Shown: positions 1 to 9,724, counted from the first letter of the stretch. The stretch is 64,000 nt of DNA from Geminicoccus roseus DSM 18922 (GCF_000427665.1 NZ_KE386572.1:4898373-4962372); one strand, 5' to 3'. The notes: generated from the sequence alone by a model not told the origin. Numbers and translations: made by a program.

Positions 1-2
1 TG

Positions 3-833
3 CGGGCACGGATGATCACGATCGAGGCGCCGGAAGGAGCCGTCGACACCTGCGGCACCGGCGGCGACCATTCCGGCACCCACAACATCTCGACCGCCGT
101 GGCGCTGGTCGCGGCCGGTGCCGGCCTGCCGGTCGCCAAGCACGGCAACCGCGCAGCCACCTCCCGCTCCGGCTCCTCCGACGTGCTGGCCGCTCTCGGC
201 GTGAAGCTGGATTGCGGGACGGGGCTGGTCGAGCGGGCCATCGCCGAGGCCGGGGTCGGCTTCATGATGGCGCCCAACCACCATCCGGCGATGCGCCACG
301 TGGCGCCGATCCGCGCCGATCTGGGCGTGCGCACCATCTTCAACTTCCTGGGCCCGCTGGCCAACCCGGCCAGGGTGAAGCGCCAGGTGGTGGGCGTGGC
401 CGCGGCCGCCTGGGTCGAGCCGATCGCCCAGGCCTTCCTGCAGCTGGGCGCCGAGCGCGCCTGGGTGGTCCATGGCCGCGACGGCATGGACGAGCTGACC
501 ACCACCGCCCCCTCGCTGGTGGCCGAGGTGAAGGACGGCCGGGTCACCACCTTCGAGGTGACCCCGGAGGACGCCGGCATCGAGCGGGCGCGCTCAGGCG
601 ACCTGAAGGGCGGCGACGCGGCGTTCAATGCGGCGGCGATCCGGGCGATGCTGCAGGGCGAGCCCAGCCGGCTGCGCGATGCGGTCGTGTTCGGGACCGC
701 CGCCGTGCTGCTGGTGGCCGAGCGGGTCGCGGATCTGCGCGAGGGCGCTGCCCGGGCGACCGAGGCCATCGACAGTGGTGCCGCTGCCAAGGCGCTCGAG
801 CGGATGACCGCGATCACGCAGGGCCAGCCATGA
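3..833 (+). CDS. trpD: Anthranilate phosphoribosyltransferase TrpD (5'-truncated)
   Basis: Transfers a phosphoribosyl group from PRPP to anthranilate, the second committed step of tryptophan synthesis. The frame is open to the window edge: three codons (Arg-Ala-Arg) precede the first visible ATG at 12, so the gene begins outside. About 276 residues are visible against roughly 340 in the family, so the N-terminal helical part is missing. The PRPP-binding loop [14 protein letters not shown], the block [15 protein letters not shown] and [10 protein letters not shown] are all present. The stop codon overlaps the ATG of trpC (ATGA), which indicates translational coupling. trpG or trpE would be expected just to the left. 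Confidence 0.96.
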   Translation, partial: RARMITIEAPEGAVDTCGTGGDHSGTHNISTAVALVAAGAGLPVAKHGNRAATSRSGSSDVLAALGVKLDCGTGLVERAIAEAGVGFMMAPNHHPAMRHVAPIRADLGVRTIFNFLGPLANPARVKRQVVGVAAAAWVEPIAQAFLQLGAERAWVVHGRDGMDELTTTAPSLVAEVKDGRVTTFEVTPEDAGIERARSGDLKGGDAAFNAAAIRAMLQGEPSRLRDAVVFGTAAVLLVAERVADLREGAARATEAIDSGAAAKALERMTAITQGQP

Positions 834-1624
834 CCGACGTCCTGGCCGAGATCTGCGCGGTCAAGCGCGAGCACGTCGCCCGGCGCAAGCGAGAGCATTC
901 CCTGGCAGCCCTTCTCGCCGGCCTTCCCGCCGAGCCGCCACGCGGCTTCGCAGCTGCCCTGGCGAAGGCAAAGGCCATCGGCCGCCATGCGCTGATCGCC
1001 GAGATCAAGAAGGCCTCGCCCAGCAAGGGCCTGATCCGGGCCGACTTCGATCCCGCCAGCCTGGCGCTCGCCTATCGGGACGGCGGCGCCACCTGCCTGT
1101 CGGTACTGACCGACGCCCCCTATTTCCAGGGCGCCGACGGGTTCCTGGCCGAAGCGCGCGGTAGTTCCGGCCTGCCGGCCCTGCGCAAGGACTTCATGGT
1201 CGATCCCTGGCAGATCGCGGAGAGCCGCTTTCTGGGCGCGGACTGCGTGCTGGTGATCATGGCCTGCCTGGACGACGCCCAGGCGGCCGAGCTCGCTGCC
1301 GCGGCCATGGAACTTCGCATGGACGTGCTGGTGGAGGTCCATGACGAGGCCGAGATGGAGCGTGCGCTGCGGCTGGACGAGCGCTGCCTGCTGGGCGTCA
1401 ACAACCGCAACCTGAAGAGCCTGAAGGTCGATCTCGCCAATTTCGAGCGCCTGGCGCCGCTGGTGCCGGAGGGGCGGTTCCTGGTTGCCGAGAGCGGGAT
1501 GTACGGCCATGCCGACCTGATCCGGATGCAAGCGGCGGGAGCCAGCGCCTACCTGGTCGGCGAATCGCTGATGCGGGAGGCGGACGTCACCGCCGCCACC
1601 CGGAATCTCCTGGGCCTGTCATGA
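830..1624 (+). CDS. trpC: Indole-3-glycerol phosphate synthase TrpC
   Basis: Ring-closing decarboxylase that makes indole-3-glycerol phosphate from CdRP. The protein is 264 residues, normal for a monofunctional TrpC with no TrpF fusion. TIM-barrel signature blocks are in order: [13 protein letters not shown] with the catalytic lysine (about 60-72), [24 protein letters not shown] (about residue 120), [11 protein letters not shown] and VAESGMY near the C-terminus. The ATG lies inside the trpD stop, which makes this start more likely than longer in-frame extensions that only read through trpD in another frame. Its own stop overlaps moaC. Confidence 0.97.
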   Translation: MTDVLAEICAVKREHVARRKREHSLAALLAGLPAEPPRGFAAALAKAKAIGRHALIAEIKKASPSKGLIRADFDPASLALAYRDGGATCLSVLTDAPYFQGADGFLAEARGSSGLPALRKDFMVDPWQIAESRFLGADCVLVIMACLDDAQAAELAAAAMELRMDVLVEVHDEAEMERALRLDERCLLGVNNRNLKSLKVDLANFERLAPLVPEGRFLVAESGMYGHADLIRMQAAGASAYLVGESLMREADVTAATRNLLGLS

Positions 1625-2097
1625 GCGACCTCACCCATTTCGACGAGACCGGCAACGCGGTGATGGTCGACGTCACCGGCAAGGACGTCACCGAGCGCCG
1701 CGCCGTGGCCGAGGGCCGGGTCGTCATGGCGGCCGCCACGCTGGCGCGGATCGCCGAGCGCGGCTTCAAGAAGGGCGACGTGCTGGCGGTGGCCCAGCTG
1801 GCCGGCATCATGGGTGCGAAGCGTACCGCCGACCTCATCCCGCTCTGCCATCCGCTGCCGCTTTCCTCGGTCAAGGTCGAGCTGCGCCTGGACGAAGTGG
1901 CCTCGGCCGTCCTGATCCAGGCGGTCTGCAAGGTGACCGGCCGCACCGGGGTCGAGATGGAAGCGCTCACGGCGGTCTCGGTGGCGGCGCTGACCGTCTA
2001 CGACATGTGCAAGGCGATCGATCGCGGCATGCGGATCGAGCAGATCCGGCTGATCGAGAAGGAAGGCGGCCGCTCCGGCGCCTGGCAGGCCTCGTGA
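1621..2097 (+). CDS. moaC: Cyclic pyranopterin monophosphate synthase MoaC
   Basis: Catalyses the second half of the conversion of GTP to cyclic pyranopterin monophosphate, the first step of molybdenum cofactor synthesis (with MoaA). The protein is 158 residues, the usual length. Conserved blocks seen are [11 protein letters not shown] (substrate pocket), [16 protein letters not shown] and [14 protein letters not shown], with the catalytic lysine and aspartate in the last block. ATGA overlap with trpC upstream and GTGA overlap with moeA downstream place it in one tightly coupled transcript. The trpDC-moaC-moeA-lexA order is common in Alphaproteobacteria. Confidence 0.97.
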   Translation: MSDLTHFDETGNAVMVDVTGKDVTERRAVAEGRVVMAAATLARIAERGFKKGDVLAVAQLAGIMGAKRTADLIPLCHPLPLSSVKVELRLDEVASAVLIQAVCKVTGRTGVEMEALTAVSVAALTVYDMCKAIDRGMRIEQIRLIEKEGGRSGAWQAS

Positions 2098-3320
2098 TCC
2101 CGGTCGAGGAGGCTCGCGCCCGCCTGCTCGCCGGTCTGGCCCGCAAGGGAACGGAATGGGTGGCGCTGGACGATGCGCGTGGCCGGGTCCTGGCCCAGGA
2201 CCTGATCGCCCGGCGCGACCAGCCGCCTTGCGCGGTCTCGGCCATGGACGGCTATGCCGTGCGGGGTGCCGATCTCGCTGCTCCGGGCGCGGCGCTGCGC
2301 CTGATCGGCCGCTCGGTGGCGGGCCACGGCTTCGACGGCGAGGTGGCGCCGGGGACGACGGTGCGCATCTTTACCGGCGCGCCGCTGCCGGCCGGGGCCG
2401 ATGCCGTCGCCCTGCAGGAGGATGCCACCGCCGAGGGCGACCGCATCACCTTCGCCGAGGCCGTGGCCCCCGGCACGTTCGTGCGCCGGCAGGGCCTGGA
2501 TTTCACGACCGGCTCCCTGGCCCTGGAAGCCGGCGCCATCCTCGGGCCGCTGCAGCTGGGCCTGGCGGCCACCACCGGCCATGCCTGGCTGCCGGTGCGG
2601 CGCCGGCCGCGTGCGGCGATCCTGTCAACGGGCGACGAGCTGGTCCGCCCGGGCGAGACCCCGGGCGCGGCTCAGATCGTCAGCAGCAACGCGACCACGC
2701 TCGCTGCCATGGTGCAGGCCTGGGGCGGCCAGCCGGTCGATCTCGGCATCGTCCCGGACGACCGGGAAGCCCTGGCGGCTGCCTTCGCCGGGCTGGACGA
2801 CGTGGATATCCTGCTCACCAGTGGCGGCGCCTCGGTGGGCGAGCATGACCTGGTGCAGGAGGTCGCCACCGCCTGCGGCATGAAGCTCGACTTCTGGAAG
2901 ATCGCGATGCGTCCCGGAAAGCCCCTGATGGTGGGCAGTCTCGGCCGCACCACCATGATCGGCTTTCCCGGCAACCCGGTCAGCTCGGCAGTCTGCGCGA
3001 TCCTGTTCCTGCGGGCGGCGCTGCGTACCATGCTGGGCCTGGACCCTGCCCTGCCGGTGCGACGCCTGCCGCTGGCGGGCGAACTCGGCCAGAACGATCG
3101 CCGCCAGGACTATCTGCGCGCCAGCCTGGAGACGCTCCCCGACGGTGCCGCCGCCGTGCGCGTCACCCGCCGGCAGGACAGCTCGATGTTCGCGACCCTG
3201 GCCCGCGCCGACGCGTTGGTGATCCGCCCGCCCCATGCTCCACCTGCGTCGCCGGGCGAGCTGGTCGAGGTGATCCTCCTGCCCGAAGTCCTAGGCGACC
3301 TGGACCGCTTCCCGCTGTGA
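2094..3320 (+). CDS. moeA: Molybdopterin molybdenumtransferase MoeA
   Basis: Inserts molybdate into adenylylated molybdopterin at the end of cofactor synthesis. The GTG start at 2094 is chosen because it overlaps the moaC stop (GTGA) and yields a 408-residue protein of normal length; the frame is open further upstream but only inside moaC. Family landmarks in order are [15 protein letters not shown] (about residues 45-60), [23 protein letters not shown] (MoCF-type fold), [11 protein letters not shown] and [11 protein letters not shown]. It is the last gene of the trp-moa run before the lexA promoter. Confidence 0.96.
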   Translation: MIPVEEARARLLAGLARKGTEWVALDDARGRVLAQDLIARRDQPPCAVSAMDGYAVRGADLAAPGAALRLIGRSVAGHGFDGEVAPGTTVRIFTGAPLPAGADAVALQEDATAEGDRITFAEAVAPGTFVRRQGLDFTTGSLALEAGAILGPLQLGLAATTGHAWLPVRRRPRAAILSTGDELVRPGETPGAAQIVSSNATTLAAMVQAWGGQPVDLGIVPDDREALAAAFAGLDDVDILLTSGGASVGEHDLVQEVATACGMKLDFWKIAMRPGKPLMVGSLGRTTMIGFPGNPVSSAVCAILFLRAALRTMLGLDPALPVRRLPLAGELGQNDRRQDYLRASLETLPDGAAAVRVTRRQDSSMFATLARADALVIRPPHAPPASPGELVEVILLPEVLGDLDRFPL

Positions 3321-3328
3321 AGCCCCTC

Positions 3329-3349
3329 CCCGCGCCTGCTTGGCGCGGG
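3329..3349 (+). terminator. GC-rich hairpin downstream of moeA
   Basis: A perfect 8-bp stem, CCCGCGCC/GGCGCGGG, closes a 5-nt loop (TGCTT) 8 bases after the moeA stop. There is no T-run behind it, so this is at best a weak or Rho-assisted terminator. Its position between moeA and the separately regulated lexA gene makes a terminator role reasonable. Confidence 0.4.
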
Positions 3350-3408
3350 AGCCGCGGTGATGGCTCGATCACATAGGTGAATGCGTTCCTGAAATGTCCG
3401 GGTCAGGA

Positions 3409-3437
3409 TTGACGGGTTTTGCGAACGTCCATAGAAC
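3409..3437 (+). promoter_or_regulatory. lexA promoter with LexA operator (SOS box)
   Basis: A -35 element TTGACG (3409-3414) and a -10 element TAGAAC (3432-3437) are separated by exactly 17 bp. Across the spacer and the -10 lies GAAC-N7-GAAC (3423-3437), which is the reverse complement of the GTTC-N7-GTTC direct repeat known as the alphaproteobacterial LexA box. A repressor bound there would block RNA polymerase, as expected for lexA autoregulation. Confidence 0.75.
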
Positions 3438-3491
3438 ATTCGTGCCGGTTCCGTTCTTTTTTCGGACCGCTCGAACCTGGGGTCTTCGCCC

Positions 3492-4193
3492 GTGCTCACC
3501 GGTCGCCAGCGACAGCTCGTGCTGTTCATCCAGGACTATCACGAGAAGAACGGGATCTACCCGTCCTTCGACGAGATGCGCGAAGCGCTCAAGCTGAAGT
3601 CGAAGTCCGGCATCCACCGGCTGGTCTCCGGCCTGGAGGAACGCGGCTTCCTGCGCCGCCTCGCCTACCGGGCCCGCGCCATCGAGCTGGTGCGCGACCG
3701 GATGCAGGAGCAGGAGGCCGCCGAGGCGCCGGTCAACGTGGTGCGCGGCCGCTTCCGCCGCGAGGAGGACCCGGTTCCGGCCCGCCAGGACCCGCCATCC
3801 CTGGGCCGGCCCGGCTTCGACCTGCCGCTCTACGGCAAGATCGCGGCGGGCACGCCCATCGAGGCCCTGGCCGACACCACCACCACCATCGACGTGCCGC
3901 AGTTCATGCTGGGCGACGGCGAGCATTACGTCCTGCAGGTGAAGGGCGATTCGATGGTCGATGCCGGGATCGCCGACGGCGACCTGGCGGTGATCCAGCG
4001 CTGCGACACGGCCGAGAGCGGGACGATCGTGGTGGCTTTGATCGAGGACCGCGAGGTCACCCTGAAGCGGCTGCGCAAGCGCGGCGCCTCGATCGCCCTG
4101 GAGGCCGCCAATCCGACCTACGAGACCCGGATCTTCGGCCCTGCCCAGGTCAAGGTGCAGGGCCGTCTGGTCGGGCTGATGCGCCGCTACTGA
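3492..4193 (+). CDS. lexA: SOS repressor LexA
   Basis: Represses DNA-damage genes and cleaves itself when RecA is activated. The GTG start gives 233 residues, typical for alphaproteobacterial LexA with a long linker. The N-terminal winged helix covers residues 1-65 (MLTGRQRQLVLFIQDY opening). The linker is at about 75-110. The peptidase S24 domain follows, with cleavage site Ala119-Gly120 (KIAAGTP), nucleophile Ser154 in GDSMVD and general base Lys192 in VTLKRL. All self-cleavage residues are intact. The promoter carries a LexA box, so the gene should be autoregulated. Confidence 0.97.
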   Translation: MLTGRQRQLVLFIQDYHEKNGIYPSFDEMREALKLKSKSGIHRLVSGLEERGFLRRLAYRARAIELVRDRMQEQEAAEAPVNVVRGRFRREEDPVPARQDPPSLGRPGFDLPLYGKIAAGTPIEALADTTTTIDVPQFMLGDGEHYVLQVKGDSMVDAGIADGDLAVIQRCDTAESGTIVVALIEDREVTLKRLRKRGASIALEAANPTYETRIFGPAQVKVQGRLVGLMRRY

Positions 4194-4237
4194 GGCTTGA
4201 GCGCGTGGCGCCCCCGCCGCCTGTCCGCCGGTCCGGT

Positions 4238-5029
4238 TCAGGCGGCGTCCAGCGCCGCCAGGATCCGGTCGGGCGCGTCGGTGAACACCGCCTGGACCCC
4301 GGCCTGCCTCAGCGCCAGGGCATGGGCCGGCTCGTTCACCGTATAGACCATCACCGGCACCGCCTCGGCCTGCAGTTCGGCCAGTCGGTTCGGCTCGGCA
4401 TATTTCTGGCTCATGTGCAGGCTGGTGCATTCCAGCCGCTCCATGGCCTGCTTCCAATCGCGCGGCAGCCGCTCGATCAGCAGGCCGCGCGGGAAGTAGG
4501 GAGCCACCCGCTTGGCGGCCTCCAGGGACGGCCGGGCAAACGACGAGAGGAGCGGCGGCGCCTTGCCCTCGGGCCAGTACAGCTTCAGCTCGCCGCACAC
4601 GACCTCCGCGGTCTCCAGCTCCCGGCCCGGACAGGGCTTGATCTCGATGTTGGCGTCCAGGTCGAGCTCGACCAGCAGCTTCACGACCTCCTCCAGCGAC
4701 GGCGGATGCTCGCCGGCCCATTCCGGGCCGAACCAACTGCCGGCGTCGAGCGCCTGGATCTCCGCCCAGTCCCGCCGCGCCGCCCAGCCCCGCCCGGAGG
4801 TGGTCCGGGAAAGCGCGGAATCGTGCATCAGGAACGCCACCCGGTCACGGGTGAGCTTGACGTCGAACTCGACCATCCGGCAGCCCTGCTCCGCAGCCTT
4901 GCGGATGGAGGACAGGGTGTTTTCCGGGGCATGCGCAGCAGAACCTCGATGACCCACCACGAACGGCAGCGGCAGGCTCGGCACTTCGGTGCGACCTGCC
5001 TTCCATACCGGCCACCTGTCATCTGTCAT
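4238..5029 (-). CDS. ugpQ: Glycerophosphodiester phosphodiesterase (UgpQ-like)
   Basis: Hydrolyses deacylated phospholipids (glycerophosphodiesters) to glycerol-3-phosphate and an alcohol. The protein is 263 residues, the size of cytoplasmic UgpQ. GDPD signatures are visible: HRGSAAHAPENT with catalytic His27-Arg28, VEFDVKLTRD with metal-binding acidic residues, and the general acid in FLMHDSALSRTT. No signal peptide is evident. It is transcribed toward lexA and divergent from recD2, with a 92-bp shared upstream region. The ugp transporter genes are not in the window, so the symbol rests on family similarity only. Confidence 0.85.
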   Translation of the reverse strand: MTDDRWPVWKAGRTEVPSLPLPFVVGHRGSAAHAPENTLSSIRKAAEQGCRMVEFDVKLTRDRVAFLMHDSALSRTTSGRGWAARRDWAEIQALDAGSWFGPEWAGEHPPSLEEVVKLLVELDLDANIEIKPCPGRELETAEVVCGELKLYWPEGKAPPLLSSFARPSLEAAKRVAPYFPRGLLIERLPRDWKQAMERLECTSLHMSQKYAEPNRLAELQAEAVPVMVYTVNEPAHALALRQAGVQAVFTDAPDRILAALDAA

Positions 5030-5121
5030 CTACTATTTCCCCACACGCCAACGTCCACGATGCTAACTAGCTGGGTCGCGATGAAACGCGCAACCGCCAA
5101 CCACGCAAGGGCCGGCAGCGC

Positions 5122-7323
5122 ATGATTCCGGCCACACCCGCCGAGGCCCGGCCGCAGCGCGAGCTGGTCGGCACCGTTGAACGCGTGGTGTTCCGCAACG
5201 CCGACAGCGGCTGGACCGTGCTGCGCCTGAAGTCCGATTCCGGCGAGCCGCTGACGCTGGTCGGCACCGGGCTGGAGGTGCAGGAGGGCGACCAGATCAA
5301 GGCGCTGGGCGCTTTCGAGGACGATCCGAGCTGGGGCCGGCGCTTTCGCGCGAGCGTGGTCCATGCCGCCGCCCCGTCGACCCGGGAGGGACTGATCGCC
5401 TTCCTGGGCTCCGGACGGATCAAGGGGCTGGGACCGGTGCTGGCGCACCGCCTGGTCCGGGTGTTCGGCGACCGGCTCCCCTCGGTGATCGAGCAGCGAC
5501 CGGACGAGCTGGCCGCGGTCGAGGGCGTGGGCCCGACCCTTGCCGAGCGGATCACCGAGACCTGGCGCTCGCTTGCCGGCGAGCGCGATGCGCTCTTGTT
5601 CCTGAACAGCCATGGCCTGGGCGGCGCCAAGGCCGCGCGCATCCTCAAGGCATTCGGCCCGCGCACGCTGGCGCACCTGACCACCGATCCCTGGTCGCTC
5701 GCCCGCGAGGTCAACGGGATCGGCTTCGCTACCGCCGACCGCTTCGCCCTGGCGCTGGGCCGGCCGCAGGAGGATCCCGACCGGATTGCCGCCGCGGTCC
5801 GCCACGTCCTGGAGGAGATCGCCCAGAGCCATGGCGATACCCAGGCCCGCCTGCCCTTCCTGCGCGGCCGGCTGATCGATCTCCTGGGCATCAATGAGGC
5901 GCTGGCCGAGGCGGGCATCGAGCGGGCGGTCGAGGCCGGCCATGTCGTCCGCCACCAGGACGACCTGCTGGGCCTGCGGGAGCTGGACCATGCGGAGCGC
6001 GTGGTGGCCGAACGCCTGGCGACGCTGGCCGAGGGGCTGCCTTCCTGGCGGACCGGCGATGCCGAGGCCGCGGTCGAGAACGCGGCGAAATACCTGAAGC
6101 TCGACCTCGCACCCTCCCAGGTCCTGGCGGTGCAGACCGCGCTGACCAGCCGGCTCATGGTGGTGACCGGCGGCCCCGGCACCGGCAAGACCACCATCGT
6201 CCGCGCGATCCTGGCCGCGGTGGAGCGTTCCGGCGGGCGGGTCGTGCTGGCGGCACCCACCGGCCGGGCAGCTAGGCGGATGCACGAGAGCACCGGCCAC
6301 GACGCCTCGACCCTCCACCGCCTCCTCGAGGCAGAGCCGGGCCATGGCTTTCGCCGCGACGCCGAGCGGCCGCTGGAAGGCGACCTGTTCGTGATCGACG
6401 AAGCGTCCATGGTCGACACCGAGCTGATGGCCGCCCTAGCGGAAGCCCTGCCCGACCATGCCGCCCTGATGATGGTGGGCGACATCGACCAATTGCCCTC
6501 GGTGGGCGCCGGGCGGGTGCTGGGCGACCTGATCCAGTCCGGGCACCTGACCGTGGTGCGCCTGGTGGAGATCTTCCGGCAGGCGGCCGAATCCCGGATC
6601 GTCGCCAATGCGCACCGCATCGTCACCGGCCAGATGCCGGAAACCAGCCGCGGCGACGCGCTGGGCGACTTCTACGCGATCCGTGCTGCCAACCCGGAGG
6701 ACATCCGCACCAAGCTTCAGCAGCTGCTGACCGACCGGATCCCCAAGGCGTTCCACCTGGATCCGGTCGAGGATGTCCAGGTGCTGGTGCCGACCAACCG
6801 GGGCGCCGTCGGAACGATCGAGCTGAACCGCTTTTTGCAGTCGCTGCTGAACCCGGAGCCGGTCGGCGTGATCACCCGGGGCGACCAGCGCTTCGCGGTG
6901 GGCGACCGGGTCATGCAGATCGAGAACGACTACGAGCGCGAGGTCTCCAACGGCGACATCGGCCGGGTGGTCGCGGTGGATCCCAACAAGAACATCCTCC
7001 AGGCCGCCTTCGACGAGCGCCTGCTGACCTATGAGGGCGGTGAGCTGGAAGCCCTGTCCCCCGCCTACGCCGTCACCGTGCACAAGGCGCAGGGCTCCGA
7101 GTATCCGGCGGTGATCGTGCTGTTGTCCCGCGAGCACGGTCGCATGTTGCGCCGCGATCTGCTTTACACCGCCGTGACGCGGGCGCGCCGGCTGGTGGTC
7201 CTTCTGGGCGAGCCGGACGCCATCGGCCGGGCTGTGGAAAGTGGCGTTTCCCGCCACCGCCAGACCGGCCTGATCGCCCGCCTCGATGAAACCTTCGCCT
7301 CCAGGGAGCACCTGCCGTCATGA
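5122..7323 (+). CDS. recD2: RecD2-like ATP-dependent DNA helicase (SF1B)
   Basis: A 5'-3' DNA helicase of the RecD2/YrrC branch, acting without RecBC. The protein is 733 residues. An N-terminal OB-like part (GTVERVVFRNADSGWTV, about 14-30) and tandem helix-hairpin-helix segments (GSGRIKGLGPVLAHRL, VEGVGPTLAERI) are absent from classical RecD and identify RecD2. The motor core follows: Walker A GGPGTGKTT at about 349, Walker B VIDEASMVD at about 425, and the C-terminal motif TVHKAQGSEYPAVIV at about 650. The stop overlaps the ATG of the following phosphatase gene. A GAAC-N7-GTTC palindrome sits inside its first 25 codons. Confidence 0.92.
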   Translation: MIPATPAEARPQRELVGTVERVVFRNADSGWTVLRLKSDSGEPLTLVGTGLEVQEGDQIKALGAFEDDPSWGRRFRASVVHAAAPSTREGLIAFLGSGRIKGLGPVLAHRLVRVFGDRLPSVIEQRPDELAAVEGVGPTLAERITETWRSLAGERDALLFLNSHGLGGAKAARILKAFGPRTLAHLTTDPWSLAREVNGIGFATADRFALALGRPQEDPDRIAAAVRHVLEEIAQSHGDTQARLPFLRGRLIDLLGINEALAEAGIERAVEAGHVVRHQDDLLGLRELDHAERVVAERLATLAEGLPSWRTGDAEAAVENAAKYLKLDLAPSQVLAVQTALTSRLMVVTGGPGTGKTTIVRAILAAVERSGGRVVLAAPTGRAARRMHESTGHDASTLHRLLEAEPGHGFRRDAERPLEGDLFVIDEASMVDTELMAALAEALPDHAALMMVGDIDQLPSVGAGRVLGDLIQSGHLTVVRLVEIFRQAAESRIVANAHRIVTGQMPETSRGDALGDFYAIRAANPEDIRTKLQQLLTDRIPKAFHLDPVEDVQVLVPTNRGAVGTIELNRFLQSLLNPEPVGVITRGDQRFAVGDRVMQIENDYEREVSNGDIGRVVAVDPNKNILQAAFDERLLTYEGGELEALSPAYAVTVHKAQGSEYPAVIVLLSREHGRMLRRDLLYTAVTRARRLVVLLGEPDAIGRAVESGVSRHRQTGLIARLDETFASREHLPS
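5179..5193. promoter_or_regulatory. GAAC-N7-GTTC palindrome inside recD2
   Basis: The half-sites GAAC (5179-5182) and GTTC (5190-5193) are separated by 7 bases within codons 20-24 of recD2. The spacing equals that of the lexA operator at 3423, but one half is inverted. It could be a chance match in coding sequence. It is listed because recD2 is a DNA-repair gene and intragenic LexA sites near starts are possible. Confidence 0.2.
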
Positions 7324-8111
7324 GTTCGAACGAGCGCCGCATGCAGGCCGGCATCGAAGCGGTGCGCAAGGGCGGTGCCCATGCGCTTGGCCTGTTCAAA
7401 CGGCGCGACGAGCTCGTGATCGAGAAGAAGGGGCGCCAGGACCTGGTCTCGCGCGCCGACCGCGAAACCGAGACCATCATCCGCGACCACATCTCCGCCC
7501 TGTTCCCCGAGGACGGCTTCCTCGGCGAGGAACATGGCGCCGCCGGCTCCACCGATCGGATGTGGATCATCGATCCCATCGACGGCACCGCCAACTATCT
7601 CGCCGGCATCGACTATTGGGGCGTCCTCCTGGCCTATGTCGAGAACGGGAGGCCCACCTTGTCCTTCACCTACGACGCCTGCCGCGATGAGCTGTGGACC
7701 GCGGAGGCGGGCAAGGGCGCTTTCCGCAACGGCAAGCCGATCCGCTGCGCCGACACCAGCCGCGCCGACGAGGCCCTGCTGGCCCTGTCGTTCAACTTCA
7801 AGCTCGACCCGCCGGTCTACACCAACATGCTGGAAGCGGCGATCCGCAAAGGCATCGACCACCGCCGCCTGGGCTCCTCCGCGCTCAAGCTCGCCTATGT
7901 CGCCGATGGCCGCTTCGACGCCACCGTCTCGATGCTGACCAATTCCTGGGACGTCGTTCCCGGCCTGCTCCTGGTCAAGGAAGCCGGCGGCTGCATCGTC
8001 GACTTCACCGCGGACGGCCACCCCTACGACCAGCCGCGCCCCGCCGCCGCGTGCGCGCCCGGCATCCGCAGCGTGATCGAGGAGGTCACCGGACTGACCC
8101 TGGACGGCTGA
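7320..8111 (+). CDS. Inositol monophosphatase family phosphatase
   Basis: Mg-dependent phosphatase of the IMPase/FBPase-like superfamily, 263 residues. Metal-binding motifs are intact: LGEEHG at about residue 75, WIIDPIDGTANYLAG at about 83-97, and the C-terminal NSWDVVPGLLLVKEAGG in the position of the usual WDxAxG. The substrate cannot be read from sequence; candidates are inositol phosphates, nucleotide bisphosphates (CysQ type) or histidinol phosphate, although a clearer HisN lies at 49.4 kb. The ATG overlaps the recD2 stop, so the two are co-translated despite unrelated functions. It is one of three family members here. Confidence 0.88.
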   Translation: MSSNERRMQAGIEAVRKGGAHALGLFKRRDELVIEKKGRQDLVSRADRETETIIRDHISALFPEDGFLGEEHGAAGSTDRMWIIDPIDGTANYLAGIDYWGVLLAYVENGRPTLSFTYDACRDELWTAEAGKGAFRNGKPIRCADTSRADEALLALSFNFKLDPPVYTNMLEAAIRKGIDHRRLGSSALKLAYVADGRFDATVSMLTNSWDVVPGLLLVKEAGGCIVDFTADGHPYDQPRPAAACAPGIRSVIEEVTGLTLDG

Positions 8112-8245
8112 CGTTCCGGCCGCGGCGCCGGGGGATGGCATAGCGACGGCTCGGGAGCTTCTTGAGGAACCGCAGCAACGAGCGGCCGGTTGCGGGACGC
8201 GCGCGGTAGGATTCTCTGCCGTGACCGCCCGGAAAGGCTTGCGGG

Positions 8246-9553
8246 TTGTACGGTCTCGACTCCTACCATGTCCTGCTCGCCGCCCTGGGCGTCGGCATTA
8301 TCGTCTCCTTCTGGCTGCCGCGTTTCGTGTCCGGCCGCGAACCGGCGACCTCCGCCCTGCTGATTCTTGCCGGGTTCGCGACCTTCGCCTGGATTCCAGG
8401 GATGCCGGCGGCGATCGAGCCGGTGGCATCGCCGGTCCCCTGGGAGATCGTCAGCGAACTCTGCGTGATCATGGGCCTGTTCGGCACCGGCCTGCGGATC
8501 GACCGCCTGGCCGGCCGCGAGCAGTGGATGCCGACGGTCAGGCTCCTGGTGGTCGCGATGCCCCTCTGCATCATCGCGATCGCTTTCCTTGGCTGGACGA
8601 TCGCCGGCATGACGCTCGCGGGCGGCCTGCTTCTCGGCGCCATCCTGGCGCCGACCGATCCCGTCCTCGCCGGCGACGTCCAGGTCGGCCCGCCCCATGA
8701 GGGCGGCGAGCATCCGGTCCGCTACACCCTGACGACCGAGGCCGGGCTCAACGACGGCCTGGCGTTCCCCTTCGTACATCTGGGCATCGCGGTGGCCACG
8801 GCGGGAGGGCTGAGCCTGACCCTGACGGGAGAGTGGCTAGCACGGGACCTCCTTTACCGGATTGCCGCGGGCGCCATGGGCGGAGCCGCAGTAGGCTGGC
8901 TGCTGGGAAAGATCCTGTTCGAGTGGCCGCGCGACAACGCCCTGTCCCGGACCGGGTCGGGCGTGGTGGCGCTGGCAGGGGTGTTCCTTGCCTACGGCCT
9001 GACCGAGCTTGCGGAAGGCTACGGGTTCATCGCTTCGTTCGTCGCCGGCTACACGCTGCGCCGCTCCGAGACCCGGCACCAGTTCCACCGCCGGCTGCAC
9101 GATTTTTCCGAATCGCTGGAGCATGCGCTCACGGCGATCATCCTGATCGCACTCGGGGCGGCGCTGCCGGTCCTGTGGCCGCATTTCACCTGGACCGATG
9201 CGGTCATCGGCCTGGCCCTGGTGTTCGTGGTCCGGCCCCTGGTGGGGTGGCTCGCCCTGGCCGGGACGCCGTTCAGGAGCGGCGAGCGGGCCATCGTCGC
9301 CTTCTACGGCGTGCGGGGGATCGGTTCGGTCTACTACCTCGCCTATGCCGGCAGCCATGTCGAGCTGGTCAACGAGTATCAGCTCTGGGCGGTCATCGCG
9401 TTCACCATCCTGACCTCCACGATCGTTCACGGCCTTACCGCCGGCTTCGCGGTCGAGCGCGTCACCAGTGAGCACCAGACCGGGCCGACCCTCCCGCCAC
9501 GCGGCGCGCCGGACCGTCACCGTGATCCGAGCGGGGCCTCTCCCAAGGGCTGA
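8246..9553 (+). CDS. CPA1/NhaP-type cation:proton antiporter
   Basis: Predicted inner-membrane exchanger of Na+ or K+ for protons, 435 residues with about a dozen hydrophobic segments. CPA1 core motifs are seen: ILAPTDPVLAGDVQVG (about residues 133-148), the acidic TEAGLNDGLAFPFVHLG (about 160-176), and FYGVRGIGSVYYLAYA near the C-terminus. The start used is TTG at 8246, because the open frame begins there with MYGLDSY and I see no convincing ATG upstream; start confidence is modest. The tail after about residue 410 is hydrophilic and short, with no RCK domain. The 134 bp upstream hold nothing recognisable. Confidence 0.85.
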   Translation: MYGLDSYHVLLAALGVGIIVSFWLPRFVSGREPATSALLILAGFATFAWIPGMPAAIEPVASPVPWEIVSELCVIMGLFGTGLRIDRLAGREQWMPTVRLLVVAMPLCIIAIAFLGWTIAGMTLAGGLLLGAILAPTDPVLAGDVQVGPPHEGGEHPVRYTLTTEAGLNDGLAFPFVHLGIAVATAGGLSLTLTGEWLARDLLYRIAAGAMGGAAVGWLLGKILFEWPRDNALSRTGSGVVALAGVFLAYGLTELAEGYGFIASFVAGYTLRRSETRHQFHRRLHDFSESLEHALTAIILIALGAALPVLWPHFTWTDAVIGLALVFVVRPLVGWLALAGTPFRSGERAIVAFYGVRGIGSVYYLAYAGSHVELVNEYQLWAVIAFTILTSTIVHGLTAGFAVERVTSEHQTGPTLPPRGAPDRHRDPSGASPKG

Positions 9554-9724
9554 CCACCCTCCTCCTACGGCACCGGCACGGTGGTTCTTTGGCTCCGCCG
9601 GGCGCAACCTGCGCCAGCCCGGGCGTTTGTCGATCAGACGGCTCCGTAGCTGACCAAGGGGCCCCCATGCTCGCTTGGCGGGCAGCGTCGCCGGCTCGCT
9701 GGCTCCTCCTGAGAAGGTTGACCG

